Origin: Chloroflexi bacterium TSY
GTDB lineage: Bacteria > Chloroflexota > Anaerolineae > Caldilineales > Caldilineaceae
Length of the DNA: 64,000 nucleotides
NCBI GenBank assembly: GCA_019217005.1
Contig: JAHBNG010000074.1
Span: 1 to 64,000 of the forward strand
Direction of reading: 5' to 3'
Positions within the stretch are counted from its first letter, which is position 1, and the number at the start of each line of letters is the position of its first letter. The notes under the pieces were generated by a model that was not told where the DNA came from, did no database searches, and saw only the letters and a list, made by a program, of their open reading frames with translations. The position numbers were made by a program, and so were the translations under genes. Shown piece after piece: positions 17,544 to 27,639 of this stretch.

Positions 17544-18512
17544 ATGGCCATCCAACAATCTCTTCGCGGAACAGAATCGAACAAACTCGATAAAGAAGTT
17601 CGACTTGGCACGCGTGGTTCCGTCTTGGCGCGTTGGCAAACGAATTATGTTCAGACGTTATTAAGGGAGCTCTGGCCGCGCCTAGAATTTACTGTCGATG
17701 TGATGACGACAAAGGGAGATCGTGTGATCGATAAACCCCTCCCGCTTATCGGTGGCAAGGGTTTGTTTACAGCCGAGTTAGAAGCTGCCCTTCATTCTGG
17801 CACCATCGATATCGCTGTGCACAGCTTAAAAGACTTGCCCACCGACTCCCCTGATGGACTGACGATTGGAGCCATCCCCCAACGAGCTAACCCAGCTGAT
17901 GTATTCGTAAGTCGCGCCGATTATACAATTGATACACTGCCCAAAGGTGCAACTATCGGAACAAGCAGTCGCCGCCGCATGGCCCAGCTTCTTCACGTGC
18001 GACCCGATATCCAAATACGCGATATTCGTGGCAACGTGGATACTCGGATCCAAAAGGCGCTTGCTGCCGAAGGACCATATGATGCTGTTGTGCTTGCTCA
18101 TGCTGGTTTGGAGCGTATCGACCGTTTGGATGTCGTGAGCCAGATTTTACCGTTCGACCTGATGCTTCCAGCACCAGGACAAGGTGCGCTTGCTGTCCAA
18201 TGTCGTGATGATGTTGCTTCGCATCAGCTGCTAACTCTCCTGCAGCATCAGCCATCTGCCGCCGCTGTCACGGCTGAGCGTGCCTTTTTGGCGGCTCTTG
18301 GTGGCGGTTGTTCCACGCCAGTCGCAGCCTATGCAGAAGTCGGCGCTCATACACTTCATCTGCGCGGCCGAGTGACATCTGTTGACGGTGTGCATCAAGT
18401 TGACGTGAGTGACTTTGGTGAAACTGCTCAAGCAGTAGAACTGGGCCAGCATTTAGCCACAGTCGCTCTTGAGCAAGGGGCGCGTGAGATTCTTTGGGAT
18501 GAGATGTACTAG
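17544..18512 (+). CDS. hemC: Hydroxymethylbilane synthase (porphobilinogen deaminase)
   Basis: 322 residues. LGTRGSVLARWQTNYV, MTTKGDRVIDKPL, GGKGLFTAELE and AVHSLKDLPTD are the substrate-binding blocks. The dipyrromethane cofactor Cys is in AALGGGCSTPVAAYAE. The enzyme polymerises four porphobilinogens into hydroxymethylbilane. The ~20 residues before the conserved start are a non-conserved extension; ATG 17544 is the only good start close to the hemA stop. RGNVDTRIQKA and LPAPGQGALAVQCRDD complete the family pattern, and no active-site residue looks altered. Confidence 0.95.
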   Translation: MAIQQSLRGTESNKLDKEVRLGTRGSVLARWQTNYVQTLLRELWPRLEFTVDVMTTKGDRVIDKPLPLIGGKGLFTAELEAALHSGTIDIAVHSLKDLPTDSPDGLTIGAIPQRANPADVFVSRADYTIDTLPKGATIGTSSRRRMAQLLHVRPDIQIRDIRGNVDTRIQKALAAEGPYDAVVLAHAGLERIDRLDVVSQILPFDLMLPAPGQGALAVQCRDDVASHQLLTLLQHQPSAAAVTAERAFLAALGGGCSTPVAAYAEVGAHTLHLRGRVTSVDGVHQVDVSDFGETAQAVELGQHLATVALEQGAREILWDEMY

Positions 18513-18671
18513 TGAAGCTGCGCCTCAAACCGACCAGTTGGTGCGAGGTTGTAGGGTTGCAGGGCTCGACTAGCCACCTTGCAACTTTGCAACTCTGCCG
18601 CTCTTTCTGAAACTTGACTCATTTGTACGGATTTTTCTATATGATAGTACCTAGTGTTCTAAAGGTATAGC

Positions 18672-19481
18672 GTGGCAAGTACATTCACTGAATCAGATCC
18701 AGGATCGCTCTCACTATCCGGTATCCGTGTTGCAATCACGCGTGCAACACACCAGGTGGCCGAACAGCGTCAATTGCTTGAACGTTTGGGCGCAATCGTC
18801 TATCATTATCCAACGATCGCCATTGTACCGCCGATCGATCTGGCACCACTTGATCAAGCTCTCGAAAATGTGAGAAACGGCCTTTACGATTGGCTAATTT
18901 TGACCAGCACCAATACTGTTTTTGCGCTGGCTGACCGTATACAAACTTTAAATATGCCACTTGATGTATTGGCGCCCCTTAACGTTGCGGTAGTTGGTAC
19001 GACAACAAAAGCAGCGGCGATTCAGCAACTTGGTGTTCAGGTCGACGTTGTACCCGATTCCTATACAACAGAGAGTTTGGCCCAGACGCTGAATCTAACT
19101 GCTGGCACACGCGTCCTATTGCCTCAATCCGCCATTGCTAAACCTACCATACAGAACTCACTTGAACAACAGGATGTTGTCGTTAACACAGTTGAGGCAT
19201 ATCGTACCGTGGTTGCCACTGGAGGCGATGATGTTCCGGGACTCTTGTGGGAAGGGCAGATCGATGCAATCACCTTTACCAGTGCATCGAGCGTGCGATA
19301 CTTTTACAAACGATTAACGATGGAGGGTGGGACGATGGACATGTTGGATGATGTTGTTGTCGCGTCTATTGGTCCAGTAACAGCTGAGGCCGTGCAGGCG
19401 TATGGTGTACGTGTATCCATTGTGCCAAGCGTGCACACTATTGATGGGTTGACACAGGGATTGGTCAGATACTTTCAGTGA
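18672..19481 (+). CDS. hemD: Uroporphyrinogen-III synthase
   Basis: 269 residues from GTG 18672, with a weak AAAGG upstream. HemD proteins diverge strongly, but the pattern is clear: GIRVAITRATHQVAEQRQLLERLGA at the N terminus, YDWLILTSTNTVFAL in the middle, and DAITFTSASSVRYF..VASIGPVTAEAVQAYGVRVSIVPSVHTIDGLTQGLVRYF at the C terminus (the second Rossmann-like lobe). It closes hydroxymethylbilane with ring-D inversion. It lies between hemC and hemB, with 160 nt of untranslated space after hemC. Confidence 0.9.
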   Translation: MASTFTESDPGSLSLSGIRVAITRATHQVAEQRQLLERLGAIVYHYPTIAIVPPIDLAPLDQALENVRNGLYDWLILTSTNTVFALADRIQTLNMPLDVLAPLNVAVVGTTTKAAAIQQLGVQVDVVPDSYTTESLAQTLNLTAGTRVLLPQSAIAKPTIQNSLEQQDVVVNTVEAYRTVVATGGDDVPGLLWEGQIDAITFTSASSVRYFYKRLTMEGGTMDMLDDVVVASIGPVTAEAVQAYGVRVSIVPSVHTIDGLTQGLVRYFQ

Positions 19482-19551
19482 CTTACCTCTGCAAAGAGGG
19501 CGCAAACGAGTCGTCCGTCATTGCGCTGCTCGAGATTAGATGGGAGGATAG

Positions 19552-20334
19552 ATGACCGGACGTGAAGAAGATTCAACGCAACGATTTTCCAATCGAGTTG
19601 AAAATTATGTCAAATATCGGCCTCGCTACCCTCAAGCAATCGTCGATTTTTTGCGAACCGAACTTGATTTGATGCCCAATGCTCACATAGCAGATATTGG
19701 CTCTGGAACAGGTTTTTTGTCTCAGCTCTTTCTCGACAGTGGCTATCGCGTTTATGGCATTGAGCCAAATAAGGAGATGAGACAGGCTGGGGAGTCGTTA
19801 TTGGAACAGTATCAGGGTTTCACGAGCGTTGGTGGCACTGCTGAAGCAACGACATTGGACGATTCGAGTATTGACATGATTGTGGCGGGACAGGCATTCC
19901 ATTGGTTTGACCCGGTTCCAACCCGACAAGAATTTGTTCGCATTCTCAACCCCCAAGGATATGTCGCGCTGGTCTGGAACTCACGTTGGTTGGAGCGCTC
20001 TGAATTAATGGAGCGTTATGAGGAGCTTGTCCACGCCTATGCCGCAAATTATGGGGGCGTCAGCGAACGAAACTTTCATGACGACATCATCACCAATTTT
20101 TTTGCGCCAAACCAAGTCACAAAACAATCCTTCGAGAATCAACAGCATCTTGAATGGACTGGTCTCAAAGGACGCCTGCTCTCCTCCTCCTATTCACCCA
20201 CGACCGGACAACCGGGATATGACGAGATGATTGATGGCTTGCGAACGCTTTTTGACCAACATCAACAAGATGGACAAGTCACGATTTATTATCGAACTCG
20301 ACTCTACTGTGGGCAACTTATGGACGGGTTGTGA
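19552..20334 (+). CDS. Class I SAM-dependent methyltransferase inside the heme cluster
   Basis: 260 residues; GGGAGGA sits 5-6 nt before ATG 19552. Motif I is IADIGSGTGFLSQLFLDSG, motif II ends in VYGIEPNKEM, and VAGQAFHWFDPVPTRQEFVRIL with LVWNSRW form the usual motif IV-VI region (Methyltransf_11 type). The substrate is not evident. It is not a CobA/HemX-type porphyrin methylase, which has another fold. Being co-oriented between hemD and hemB with short gaps (70 and 71 nt), it could act on a tetrapyrrole or be a passenger. The C-terminal YDEMIDGLRTLFDQHQQDGQVTIYYRTRLYCGQL is typical of generic members. Confidence 0.8.
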   Translation: MTGREEDSTQRFSNRVENYVKYRPRYPQAIVDFLRTELDLMPNAHIADIGSGTGFLSQLFLDSGYRVYGIEPNKEMRQAGESLLEQYQGFTSVGGTAEATTLDDSSIDMIVAGQAFHWFDPVPTRQEFVRILNPQGYVALVWNSRWLERSELMERYEELVHAYAANYGGVSERNFHDDIITNFFAPNQVTKQSFENQQHLEWTGLKGRLLSSSYSPTTGQPGYDEMIDGLRTLFDQHQQDGQVTIYYRTRLYCGQLMDGL

Positions 20335-20405
20335 TCAAAACATGGTTGTTTCGCAGCCATTGATATGAACCGTCCCGGGCAATATACAGTTCATTAGGAG
20401 CAACA

Positions 20406-21413
20406 ATGTTATCCAAGAATCTACGTCCAAGACACTTACGCTTGACGAGTAACCTGCGCCAAATGGTACAGGAAACATCGCTAAGTCCAGCTGATTTTAT
20501 CTATCCCCTTTTTGTACGACCAGGAAGAGGGATCAAGAATCCGATCTCATCGATGCCGGGACAGCATCAATGGTCGCTCGATATGTTGCAATCCGAGATC
20601 CATGAGATTGTGGCGCTTGGCATTCCAGCAGTGATTCTCTTTGGGATTCCAGCCGAAAAAGATGCCCACGGCAGCGACAACTACAATCCAGATGGCATTG
20701 TGCCGCAAGCGATTCGCATGATCAAAGAGACTGCGCCAGACCTAATGGTGATTTCGGATATGTGCTTTTGTGAATACACCGATCACGGTCACTGTGGCGT
20801 CATCAATCAAGCGGGCACCAAGCATCATACCCCCGCGTTGCCGCAAGGCTATCTCCTCAACGATGTGACCCTCGACCTGCTGGGACGTGCCTCCGCTGTT
20901 CATGCGGCAGCCGGTGCAGATATCATTGCTCCGTCGGGGATGCTAGATGGTATGGTGGCCACGATTCGTCAAGCATTAGATGAAACAGGGTATCAGCATA
21001 TCCCCATTCTGAGTTACGCCGTGAAATATGCCAGCAGCTTCTATGGTCCGTTTCGCGATGCGGCCGAAAGTCCTCCCTCTTTTGGTGACCGCAGTCAGTA
21101 TCAGATGGAGCCAGCCAATCGCCGCGAGGCATTGAAAGAAGTTGCACTCGACGTCGCTGAAGGTGCCGACATGATTATGGTTAAGCCCGCCATGCCCTAT
21201 CTTGATATCATTGCCAACGTTCGTAGCCAATACGACTTGCCTGTTGCTGCCTATCAGGTAAGTGGTGAATTTGCTATGATCCATGCGGCGGCTGCCAACG
21301 GCTGGCTCGATCTCGAACGATGTGCTCTGGAAGCACTCATTGGAATCAAGCGCGCGGGTGCTGACATGATTTTGACCTACTTTGCCAAGGATGCCATACA
21401 GTGGATGGAATAA
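20406..21413 (+). CDS. hemB: Delta-aminolevulinic acid dehydratase (porphobilinogen synthase)
   Basis: 335 residues with a clear AGGAG 5 nt before ATG 20406. The metal site has [20 protein letters not shown], the three-Cys zinc version of the enzyme. Active-site lysines are in [22 protein letters not shown] and [15 protein letters not shown]. It condenses two ALA molecules into porphobilinogen. In the ancestral cluster the next gene would be hemE; here repeat C2 and a 1.66-kb insertion sequence lie between them, which may separate the downstream half of the cluster from the upstream promoter. Confidence 0.96.
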   Translation: MLSKNLRPRHLRLTSNLRQMVQETSLSPADFIYPLFVRPGRGIKNPISSMPGQHQWSLDMLQSEIHEIVALGIPAVILFGIPAEKDAHGSDNYNPDGIVPQAIRMIKETAPDLMVISDMCFCEYTDHGHCGVINQAGTKHHTPALPQGYLLNDVTLDLLGRASAVHAAAGADIIAPSGMLDGMVATIRQALDETGYQHIPILSYAVKYASSFYGPFRDAAESPPSFGDRSQYQMEPANRREALKEVALDVAEGADMIMVKPAMPYLDIIANVRSQYDLPVAAYQVSGEFAMIHAAAANGWLDLERCALEALIGIKRAGADMILTYFAKDAIQWME

Positions 21414-21421
21414 AAAAGGTT

Positions 21422-21525
21422 GTCTGAGGAATTGTGTGGTTGTCAGTTGGTTTGTTGGTTAGATGGTTGGTGAACAATCTAACCAACAAACTATCCAGCG
21501 TTTACCCCACAAAACCTCAAAGAGC
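21422..21525. repeat. Repeat C copy 2
   Basis: Nine bases after the hemB stop. Runs GTCTGAGGAATTGTGTGG...CCCCACAAAACCTCAAAGAG with inner stem TTTGTTGGTTAGAT/ATCTAACCAACAAA. It could serve as the hemB 3' hairpin. Copy 1 is at 13391-13494. Confidence 0.75.
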
Positions 21526-21641
21526 AATAAAACTTTACTTTCTGGTAAAGGCTTGAGTGACAAAGGGCAAACCGAAAGGGGCGGAAAAAAGAATCCACCC
21601 TGAAAAAACGGGATAAAATGTAAAAATAGTGCTCGGCTAGT

Positions 21642-23096
21642 TTAAGCAGCGGCATTGAGGCGGCGATGAGCGAGAACGCCTTTAGGTAAATGGTGTGAAA
21701 CCGGGGGTGGTTCAGAATTAGGTTTACACTTTTGATACATAGATAAAAATCTATATGAGGTCATTTTCTGCCTGAGCATGGCTCAAAGTAGAAAATATAA
21801 ACATCTTTTCTCTTTGCAAAAATGTAAACCTAATTGTCCGCCTAAAATGAACCACCCCTGAAACCGAGGCCTTTTTCCGAAAGTCAGGGTCGAGTTGGTC
21901 GGGAGTTGGAAAAAGAGCACTCGAGAGAACGCGGCGCAGCCTGCCGGGAGTGGCTTGAGGCTCTCGATCCCAGTAGCCAGTCGGTATGGGAGGAAGAGAA
22001 GCGGCTAAATGGGAAAGAAGATTGCCAGCCAGCAGCCCCAGTTCAGGTAAGCGGAAGCAAGCCTCATCGGCATGAACAAATTGACGATGTAAGCCAATCA
22101 TCTGCTTGGAAGCCAAGGGGGGATGTTCAACAGGCCAGCGCTCCAGAGAGAAAAGATAAATGGTTTCAGCTTGTAAAGCCATGACGGTCGCCAGAACCAA
22201 AGGTGTGTGATAAGCAGGATCCTGAAAGACGTAAATCGAATAGGTGCGGTTGGCTGTATCCACCTTGGTTGTCCTGGGGACGAGATTGTGCCATGCTTGA
22301 TAGCGAATCAGGCGACCACTATAGACAAATTGACCAAACGAGTCTGGAGTTGTGGCCTCGAGTCGCTTTCCCCTATAGCATCGAGAGAGCGGACGCACAA
22401 TATCACCATATTCGGGTGGTCTGCCTTTTTCCTTACGTTCGGGTAACTCATTGCGGCGCGCTGTGCAGTTAATCGCTTCCCGAAGGACAAATCGGTCGAC
22501 GTCGCTTTCTAGCATTTCTCTGATTGTAAACCCGGCATCGACCACCGCCACTTCGTCTGACTCCAGTGATTTCTTGGTCTCTTTCAGCAGCTTTTTCCGA
22601 AACTCACTTTCCTTTGTGCCTACCTCGCATCTCATGATTGCCTTGAGCAGTGGCACTCGTTTCCCCTATCTCCCCGAGCTTATCATCACCCAAAGATGAG
22701 CGCGGGCAATGCCCGACGAGCCGTTGAATTATAGAGTCGGTTCACTTTCCCTTGCAGCTTCGGTCGCCAGAACCCTGTGATATCTATGCTTTTCACTCGG
22801 TATCCTTCTAACTTTTTTGCCTCCCATTCCCCTTTCCACTCCACTTCTTCTTGCCACGATGAGAGCAGGCTTGCAATATCCCATGATCCATATCGAAAGC
22901 TCCACCAGCTTCTTCGGATCTCCTCATCTTCAAACCCGCTTTCACTCAATCCACTATGGATTGCTCCTCGACTTTTCAGAAACGACCCATTCATCATCGC
23001 CCACATCAGACGCATTACATTTACGTTTGTTCCCACCGGCGTTACTTGCAATACATTCATCAGTACTGCTATAGTTATTTCTGGCGCGGTTAGCAT
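21642..23096 (-). pseudogene. DDE transposase of the IS between hemB and hemE, broken twice
   Basis: The N-terminal part reads from 23096 to 22686 (MLTAPEITIAVLMNVLQ ... KVNRLYNSTARRALPALIFG). The frame then changes near 22690 and continues from about 22656 (VPLLKAIMRCEVGTKESEF, VAVVDAGFTIREML, YSIYVFQDPAYHTPLVLATVM, LERWPVEHPPLASKQMIGLHRQFVHADE, RLPELGLLAGNLLSHLA). At 21858 the MITE interrupts it. Skipping the MITE and one TGAAACCG copy, the native C terminus reads SHHLPKGVLAHRRLNAAA-stop at 21642. The RW-x-VE region with spaced Asp residues suggests an RNase-H-like DDE enzyme. It is almost certainly inactive. Confidence 0.75.
21704..21858. mobile_element. MITE D copy 1 (155 bp), inserted in the transposase
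   Basis: Ends GGGGTGGTTCA and TGAACCACCCC. The second terminal block is TTAGGTTTACACTTTT on the left and AAAAATGTAAACCTAA on the right. TGAAACCG flanks both sides (21696-21703 and 21859-21866), an exact 8-bp target duplication. It has no coding capacity of its own. It is diverged from copies 2 and 3, so it is older. Confidence 0.9.
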
Positions 23097-23223
23097 TCCT
23101 TCCTCCTTTTTGGTTTCGCTACCTTTAGGATGAAACGCTAACCGCTTTTTGTCACATTTCTCACCTCATCTCTTTTCTTTTACCAGAAAGTAAAGATAAA
23201 AAAAACACACGCAAACTCTTTAC

Positions 23224-24297
23224 ATGAATCACAAATCACAAATCACGAATCACGACCCATCATCGGACCCTCGCTTTCTTCTCGCCTGTCGTCGTCAACA
23301 AGCTGATGCAACGCCGGTTTGGTTGATGCGTCAAGCTGGACGATATATGGCCGAATATCGCGCCCTGCGCGAGAAATACTCGATCCTAGAAATTATCAAG
23401 ACGCCTGATCTGGCTTGTCAAGTTACCTTGCAACCCCTTAATGCGTTTGATCTTGATGCAGCCATTATCTTTGCTGATATTCTACCCCCATTGGAAGGAA
23501 TGGGACTGGATCTGGAATTTGTTAAAGGCGACGGTCCTGTTTTGCACAACCCAGTGCGCAGTGCGAATGATGTCCAGGCATTAAGTGTGCCCGATCCACA
23601 AGAGAGCCTTTGGTTTACGCTCGAGGCAATTAGACTGATGCGCAAAGAGCTGTCGGCGCGCAACATCCCGCTCATTGGTTTTAGTGGTGCGCCCTTTACT
23701 CTGGCCTCCTATGCCATAGAAGGTGGTGGGAGTCGGAACTATCTCCATGCCAAATCGATGATGATGGGAGAGCCACATCTCTGGCAGACATTGATGGAAA
23801 AACTGAGCGATCTGGTGGGACACTATCTGCTCGCTCAGGCAAAAGCCGGCGCGCAAGTGTTGCAAGTCTTCGATAGTTGGGTTGGGGCGCTGAGCCCGCA
23901 TGATTATCGCAATCATGTCATGCCCTATACCCAGCGTGCCATCGAAATCGCAAAAGCAGCGGATGTACCCATTATTCACTTTGGAACCAACACCAACGGG
24001 ATGCTGAAGTTGATCCGAGAGGCAGGGGGGGACGTGATTGGCGTGGATTGGCGCATTGACATTGCCGATGCCGCGGCGCGCCTCGGTCCCAATGTTGCGA
24101 TTCAAGGCAACCTGGATCCGGTCGCGCTCTTTGCACCCTGGCCTGAATTGAAGCAACGCGCTCAAACGATACTCGATTCGATGGGTGGTCGACCCGGTCA
24201 TATTTTCAACTTAGGCCACGGCATCTTGCCCCAAACACCCATTGACAATGTGCGACGATTGGTTGATTTTGTGCATCAGTATACGGAACGTATATGA
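23224..24297 (+). CDS. hemE: Uroporphyrinogen decarboxylase
   Basis: 357 residues; PVWLMRQAGRYMAEYRALREKYSILEI is the family signature with the substrate-binding Arg residues. Further conserved blocks are IIFADILPPLEGMG (catalytic Asp), IGFSGAPFTLASYAIEGGGS, QVFDSWVGALSPHDY, IHFGTNTNGMLKLIREAGGDVIGVDWR and NLGHGILPQTPIDNV. It removes four acetate carboxyls to give coproporphyrinogen III. The start follows only 28 nt after the IS end, so its promoter must be within the IS or come through it. The ATG of hemY overlaps its stop (ATGA). Confidence 0.96.
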   Translation: MNHKSQITNHDPSSDPRFLLACRRQQADATPVWLMRQAGRYMAEYRALREKYSILEIIKTPDLACQVTLQPLNAFDLDAAIIFADILPPLEGMGLDLEFVKGDGPVLHNPVRSANDVQALSVPDPQESLWFTLEAIRLMRKELSARNIPLIGFSGAPFTLASYAIEGGGSRNYLHAKSMMMGEPHLWQTLMEKLSDLVGHYLLAQAKAGAQVLQVFDSWVGALSPHDYRNHVMPYTQRAIEIAKAADVPIIHFGTNTNGMLKLIREAGGDVIGVDWRIDIADAAARLGPNVAIQGNLDPVALFAPWPELKQRAQTILDSMGGRPGHIFNLGHGILPQTPIDNVRRLVDFVHQYTERI

Positions 24298-25790
24298 CCC
24301 CGAATCAGAGTGATTCAGTTCACGCAATACGCAATACGCATCACGCGCCCCACCATGTCGCCATCATCGGTGGCGGTCTCACTGGCCTGAGTACTGCATG
24401 GTATTTGCAAAAACAGATCGACGAGCAGAATTTCCCGCTTCGATACACCATTTTGGAGCGCACAAATCGTAGCGGTGGCAAGATCCAGACGGATCGGGTT
24501 GACGGATATGGGAATCACCCATTTGTGATTGAGCGAGCTGGAGATGCCTTCCTGGCGGCACAGAAACCTTGGGCGATGGAGTTGGCCCATGAATTGGGAC
24601 TCCATGACCAGATTCTGCCCACGAATGATGCTGAACGCACCGTCTATATCGTCAAAGATGGTCATTTGGTGCCATTGCCCGCTGGTCTTCAGCTAATTGT
24701 CCCCACAAACCCGGAAGCACTTCTTGCTTCACCATTGTTGTCCGAAGCTGGAAAAAAACGTATGTTGGCTGAAGGTGAAGTGGCGGCACGGATAAGCAGC
24801 GAGGATGAGTCAGTGGCTGAATTCGTGCGACGTCGGTTTGGACCAGAAGCGCTGGAGATATTTGCTGAACCACTCCTATCAGGTATTTATAATGCCTCCC
24901 CAGAAGTGCAAAGTATCCACGCCACTTTTCCCCGCTTCCCGGCAATGGAACGAGAGCATGGGAGTCTTCTCGCCGCGGTTCAAGCTGCGCAAACGGCGCG
25001 TCAGAGCACAACACCACTCCATTCTAAATCAAAATCTCAAGCACTGTCTGCCTTTATCTCCTTTGTTGGTGGCACCGAGGTGTTGACGCATGAGTTGTCG
25101 CGACGGCTGAGGGACTCGCTTCATTTGAACAGCGGGATCGATAGAATTGAACGGGCGACTTCTGGTCGTTACTCATTACAGACGGCAACAGACAGCCCAC
25201 GCTATGCCGACAGTGTGGTCGTGACGACACCAGCCGAACCAGCTGCCCAATTGCTATGTACGCTTGTTCCAACTGCATCGCATCGCTTAAGGCAGTTACG
25301 TACCGTTAGCACCGGCGTACTCTTTCTGGCCTATCGCAAGCAAGACATTCACCACCCATTAAACGGCTTTGGGGTCGTGATCCCTCGTCGTGAGGCGCGC
25401 CCCATCAACGCCATGACCTGGATGACCACCAAATTTCAGCAACGTGCGCCGATGGATTACGTGTTGCTACGCATCTTTTTTGGTGGCGTGCGGAGTCCGC
25501 AGATGATGCAGGTTGATGATGCAGATGTGGTGCAGACGGCGCAAGCAGAATTGTCTGCCCTGATGGGCATTGATGCGACACCGCTCTTTCACAGAATCTA
25601 TCGCTGGCGGAATGCCCAACCTCAGTACGATGTTGGTCATTTGGACAGGATGAAAACGATCGATGCCGCGCTCCCGGAGAATGTTTATTTGGCAGGCAGC
25701 CCCTATCGCGGTGTCGGCATTCCAGATTGTGTGAGGCAAGGAAAAGAAGTAGCAGAGAGGATTGGAGCGGCTGTAAAAAGTCAAACATAG
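24294..25790 (+). CDS. hemY: Coproporphyrinogen III / protoporphyrinogen oxidase (FAD)
   Basis: 498 residues, starting inside the hemE stop (ATGA), which implies translational coupling. The N terminus has the dinucleotide loop [18 protein letters not shown] followed by [19 protein letters not shown]. The middle has [34 protein letters not shown], typical of HemY/CgoX. The C terminus [26 protein letters not shown] is the second FAD-binding block. The oxygen-dependent flavoenzyme oxidises the porphyrinogen ring by six electrons. With hemQ nearby and no hemN or hemF in the window, coproporphyrinogen III is the likely substrate (CgoX activity), though this rests on context. Confidence 0.93.
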   Translation: MTPNQSDSVHAIRNTHHAPHHVAIIGGGLTGLSTAWYLQKQIDEQNFPLRYTILERTNRSGGKIQTDRVDGYGNHPFVIERAGDAFLAAQKPWAMELAHELGLHDQILPTNDAERTVYIVKDGHLVPLPAGLQLIVPTNPEALLASPLLSEAGKKRMLAEGEVAARISSEDESVAEFVRRRFGPEALEIFAEPLLSGIYNASPEVQSIHATFPRFPAMEREHGSLLAAVQAAQTARQSTTPLHSKSKSQALSAFISFVGGTEVLTHELSRRLRDSLHLNSGIDRIERATSGRYSLQTATDSPRYADSVVVTTPAEPAAQLLCTLVPTASHRLRQLRTVSTGVLFLAYRKQDIHHPLNGFGVVIPRREARPINAMTWMTTKFQQRAPMDYVLLRIFFGGVRSPQMMQVDDADVVQTAQAELSALMGIDATPLFHRIYRWRNAQPQYDVGHLDRMKTIDAALPENVYLAGSPYRGVGIPDCVRQGKEVAERIGAAVKSQT

Positions 25791-25968
25791 TGTCGCACCA
25801 TTTTTGGCGAACCCACCTAATTTCGGCTCAACAGGATCTCATGTGGTAGACTCGCTTTGGTTTCGATACGACTTCGTCACTCAACCGGCGCTAATCTTCC
25901 TGGCCTTTGTCAACCACATGAATTCCCAAAGAGCCCTAATTTCTTACAACGGAGAACCAGAAACACCA

Positions 25969-27267
25969 ATGAACACAACAAATTCACAAATACTCTATGC
26001 GAAAGCACAGACGTTGATCCCCGGAGGGGTGAATAGCCCTGTACGCGCTTTTGGCAGCGTTGGAGGCACTCCACTCTTTATCGATCGGGGTGACGGCGCA
26101 GTCATGTGGGACGCAGATGGAAATCAGTACATCGACTATGTCCAATCTTGGGGCCCGCTCATCTTAGGACATGCTCACCCGCAGGTCGTCGAAGCAGTGC
26201 AACAGGCCGCTGTGCAGGGAACGAGCTATGGCGCACCCACTGCATTGGAAAACGAGTTGGCGCAGCTCGTGATCGACACTGTTCCCTCCATCGAGATGAT
26301 CCGGTTTGTCAACAGTGGGACGGAAGCGTGCATGAGCGCTCTACGTTTGGCCCGTGCTTACACAGGACGCAGCAAGATCATCAAGTTTGCTGGTTGTTAT
26401 CACGGCCACGCAGACATGTTATTGGTTCAGGCAGGCAGCGGTGTCGCAACGTTGGGCTTGCCAGATTCACCTGGTGTGCCGGCTGCGACGACGGGCGACA
26501 CGTTGACGGCACCCTTTAATGATCTGGATGCCGTCCGCCAGCTTTTTGAGCAATATCCAGATGAGATTGCCTGTGCGATGATCGAACCGATTGCGGCCAA
26601 TATGGGCTTTGTTTTGCCAAAAGAGGGTTATCTACAAGGTTTGCGTGACCTGTGCCATGAGTTTGGTGCGCTCTTTGTGTTGGATGAGGTGATGACCGGT
26701 TTTCGGGTGGCACCTGGTGGTGCCCAAGCTGCCTGGAATCTGGATCCGGATATTACTTGCTTGGGCAAAGTGATTGGTGGCGGACTGCCGGTCGGTGCCT
26801 ATGCCGGGAAGCGCAACATTATGGAGACGGTTGCACCAGTTGGCCCCATGTATCAGGCGGGAACCTTGTCAGGCAATCCTTTGGCCATGACGGCAGGACT
26901 TGTCACAATCCGTCTTCTGTTGGAGCCGAATGTATTTGACCAAATTGCAGCCGCAACAAACGAGCTTGTCAGCGGCATCGAAGCAGCAGCCGAGCGCAAT
27001 AATCTGTCGATCCAAGCAGCTCGTGCTGGCACAATGTTTGGTTTCTACTTTCTGAACGAAGCAGATGCCACAATTTTAAATTACGCCGATGCCAAGACGC
27101 ATGCTGATACAGAACGATATGGTCGCTACTTTCATGCCATGTTGGATGAAGGCGTTTATGTTGCTCCTAGTCAGTTCGAGGCTGGTTTTGTGAGTCATGC
27201 GCATGGGGAGCAAGAAATTCAGATGACTATAGAGGCAGTTGAACGCGTTTTTCAGCGACTAACGTGA
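25969..27267 (+). CDS. hemL: Glutamate-1-semialdehyde 2,1-aminomutase
   Basis: I start at ATG 25969 ([20 protein letters not shown]), the usual N terminus; the frame is open back to 25804 but that part is not conserved. 432 residues. It is a PLP aminotransferase of fold type [77 protein letters not shown] and the PLP Lys in [16 protein letters not shown]. It makes 5-aminolevulinate from the HemA product. It closes the cluster; a long repeat-rich spacer follows. Confidence 0.95.
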   Translation: MNTTNSQILYAKAQTLIPGGVNSPVRAFGSVGGTPLFIDRGDGAVMWDADGNQYIDYVQSWGPLILGHAHPQVVEAVQQAAVQGTSYGAPTALENELAQLVIDTVPSIEMIRFVNSGTEACMSALRLARAYTGRSKIIKFAGCYHGHADMLLVQAGSGVATLGLPDSPGVPAATTGDTLTAPFNDLDAVRQLFEQYPDEIACAMIEPIAANMGFVLPKEGYLQGLRDLCHEFGALFVLDEVMTGFRVAPGGAQAAWNLDPDITCLGKVIGGGLPVGAYAGKRNIMETVAPVGPMYQAGTLSGNPLAMTAGLVTIRLLLEPNVFDQIAAATNELVSGIEAAAERNNLSIQAARAGTMFGFYFLNEADATILNYADAKTHADTERYGRYFHAMLDEGVYVAPSQFEAGFVSHAHGEQEIQMTIEAVERVFQRLT

Positions 27268-27534
27268 GACCTGATATACTGGAGAGTTTTTCTGAGAGAC
27301 ACTCGGTAGACCGCAATCGTGTCACTTTGTGATACACATCCACGCATCTCTGATATTTACAAAACCCCAGATTTCACTCTGAACCGCGTGTAAAGCTCTC
27401 TGGGGACATTAGGACCAAGACATTTAAATAGACATAAACCATGTGGAGGAGGCTTTCTCTAACGCCGATCTTCGTCGAGTCGTCGCCGCATGAGAGATTA
27501 CACGCAGTAGAACGACCAGAGAGCGTGGTCGAAA

Positions 27535-27600
27535 GCAATCCGGGAACGCGCCATGACCAGTCTGGTCATACAGAGTACGACAGGCGCGTTCCCGGATTGC
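27535..27600. repeat. Hairpin with 18-bp perfect stem
   Basis: Left arm GCAATCCGGGAACGCGCC (27535-27552) and its exact reverse complement at 27583-27600. The 30-nt loop contains its own palindrome, ATGACCAGTCTGGTCAT. Confidence 0.85.
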
Positions 27601-27639
27601 GCCACGCGTTACTTCGTGTAAGAGAGAATGCTGCGCCAT

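Larger units (their letters stand above)
21533..23195 (-). mobile_element. Insertion sequence with CTTTACTTTCTGGTAAA terminal repeats
   Basis: The left end CTTTACTTTCTGGTAAAGG and the right end (reverse complement) CTTTACTTTCTGGTAAAAG are terminal inverted repeats. ATAAAA flanks both sides (21527-21532 and 23196-23201), a 6-bp target duplication. The single transposase gene is frameshifted and also carries a 155-bp MITE (21704-21858). The element splits the hem cluster between hemB and hemE. I cannot assign the IS family with certainty. Confidence 0.8.

Noticed and set aside
22660..22710. Programmed ribosomal frameshift in the IS transposase
   Set aside because: No slippery A-rich or X-XXY-YYZ motif at the frame change, and the gene also carries a MITE; decay is simpler.
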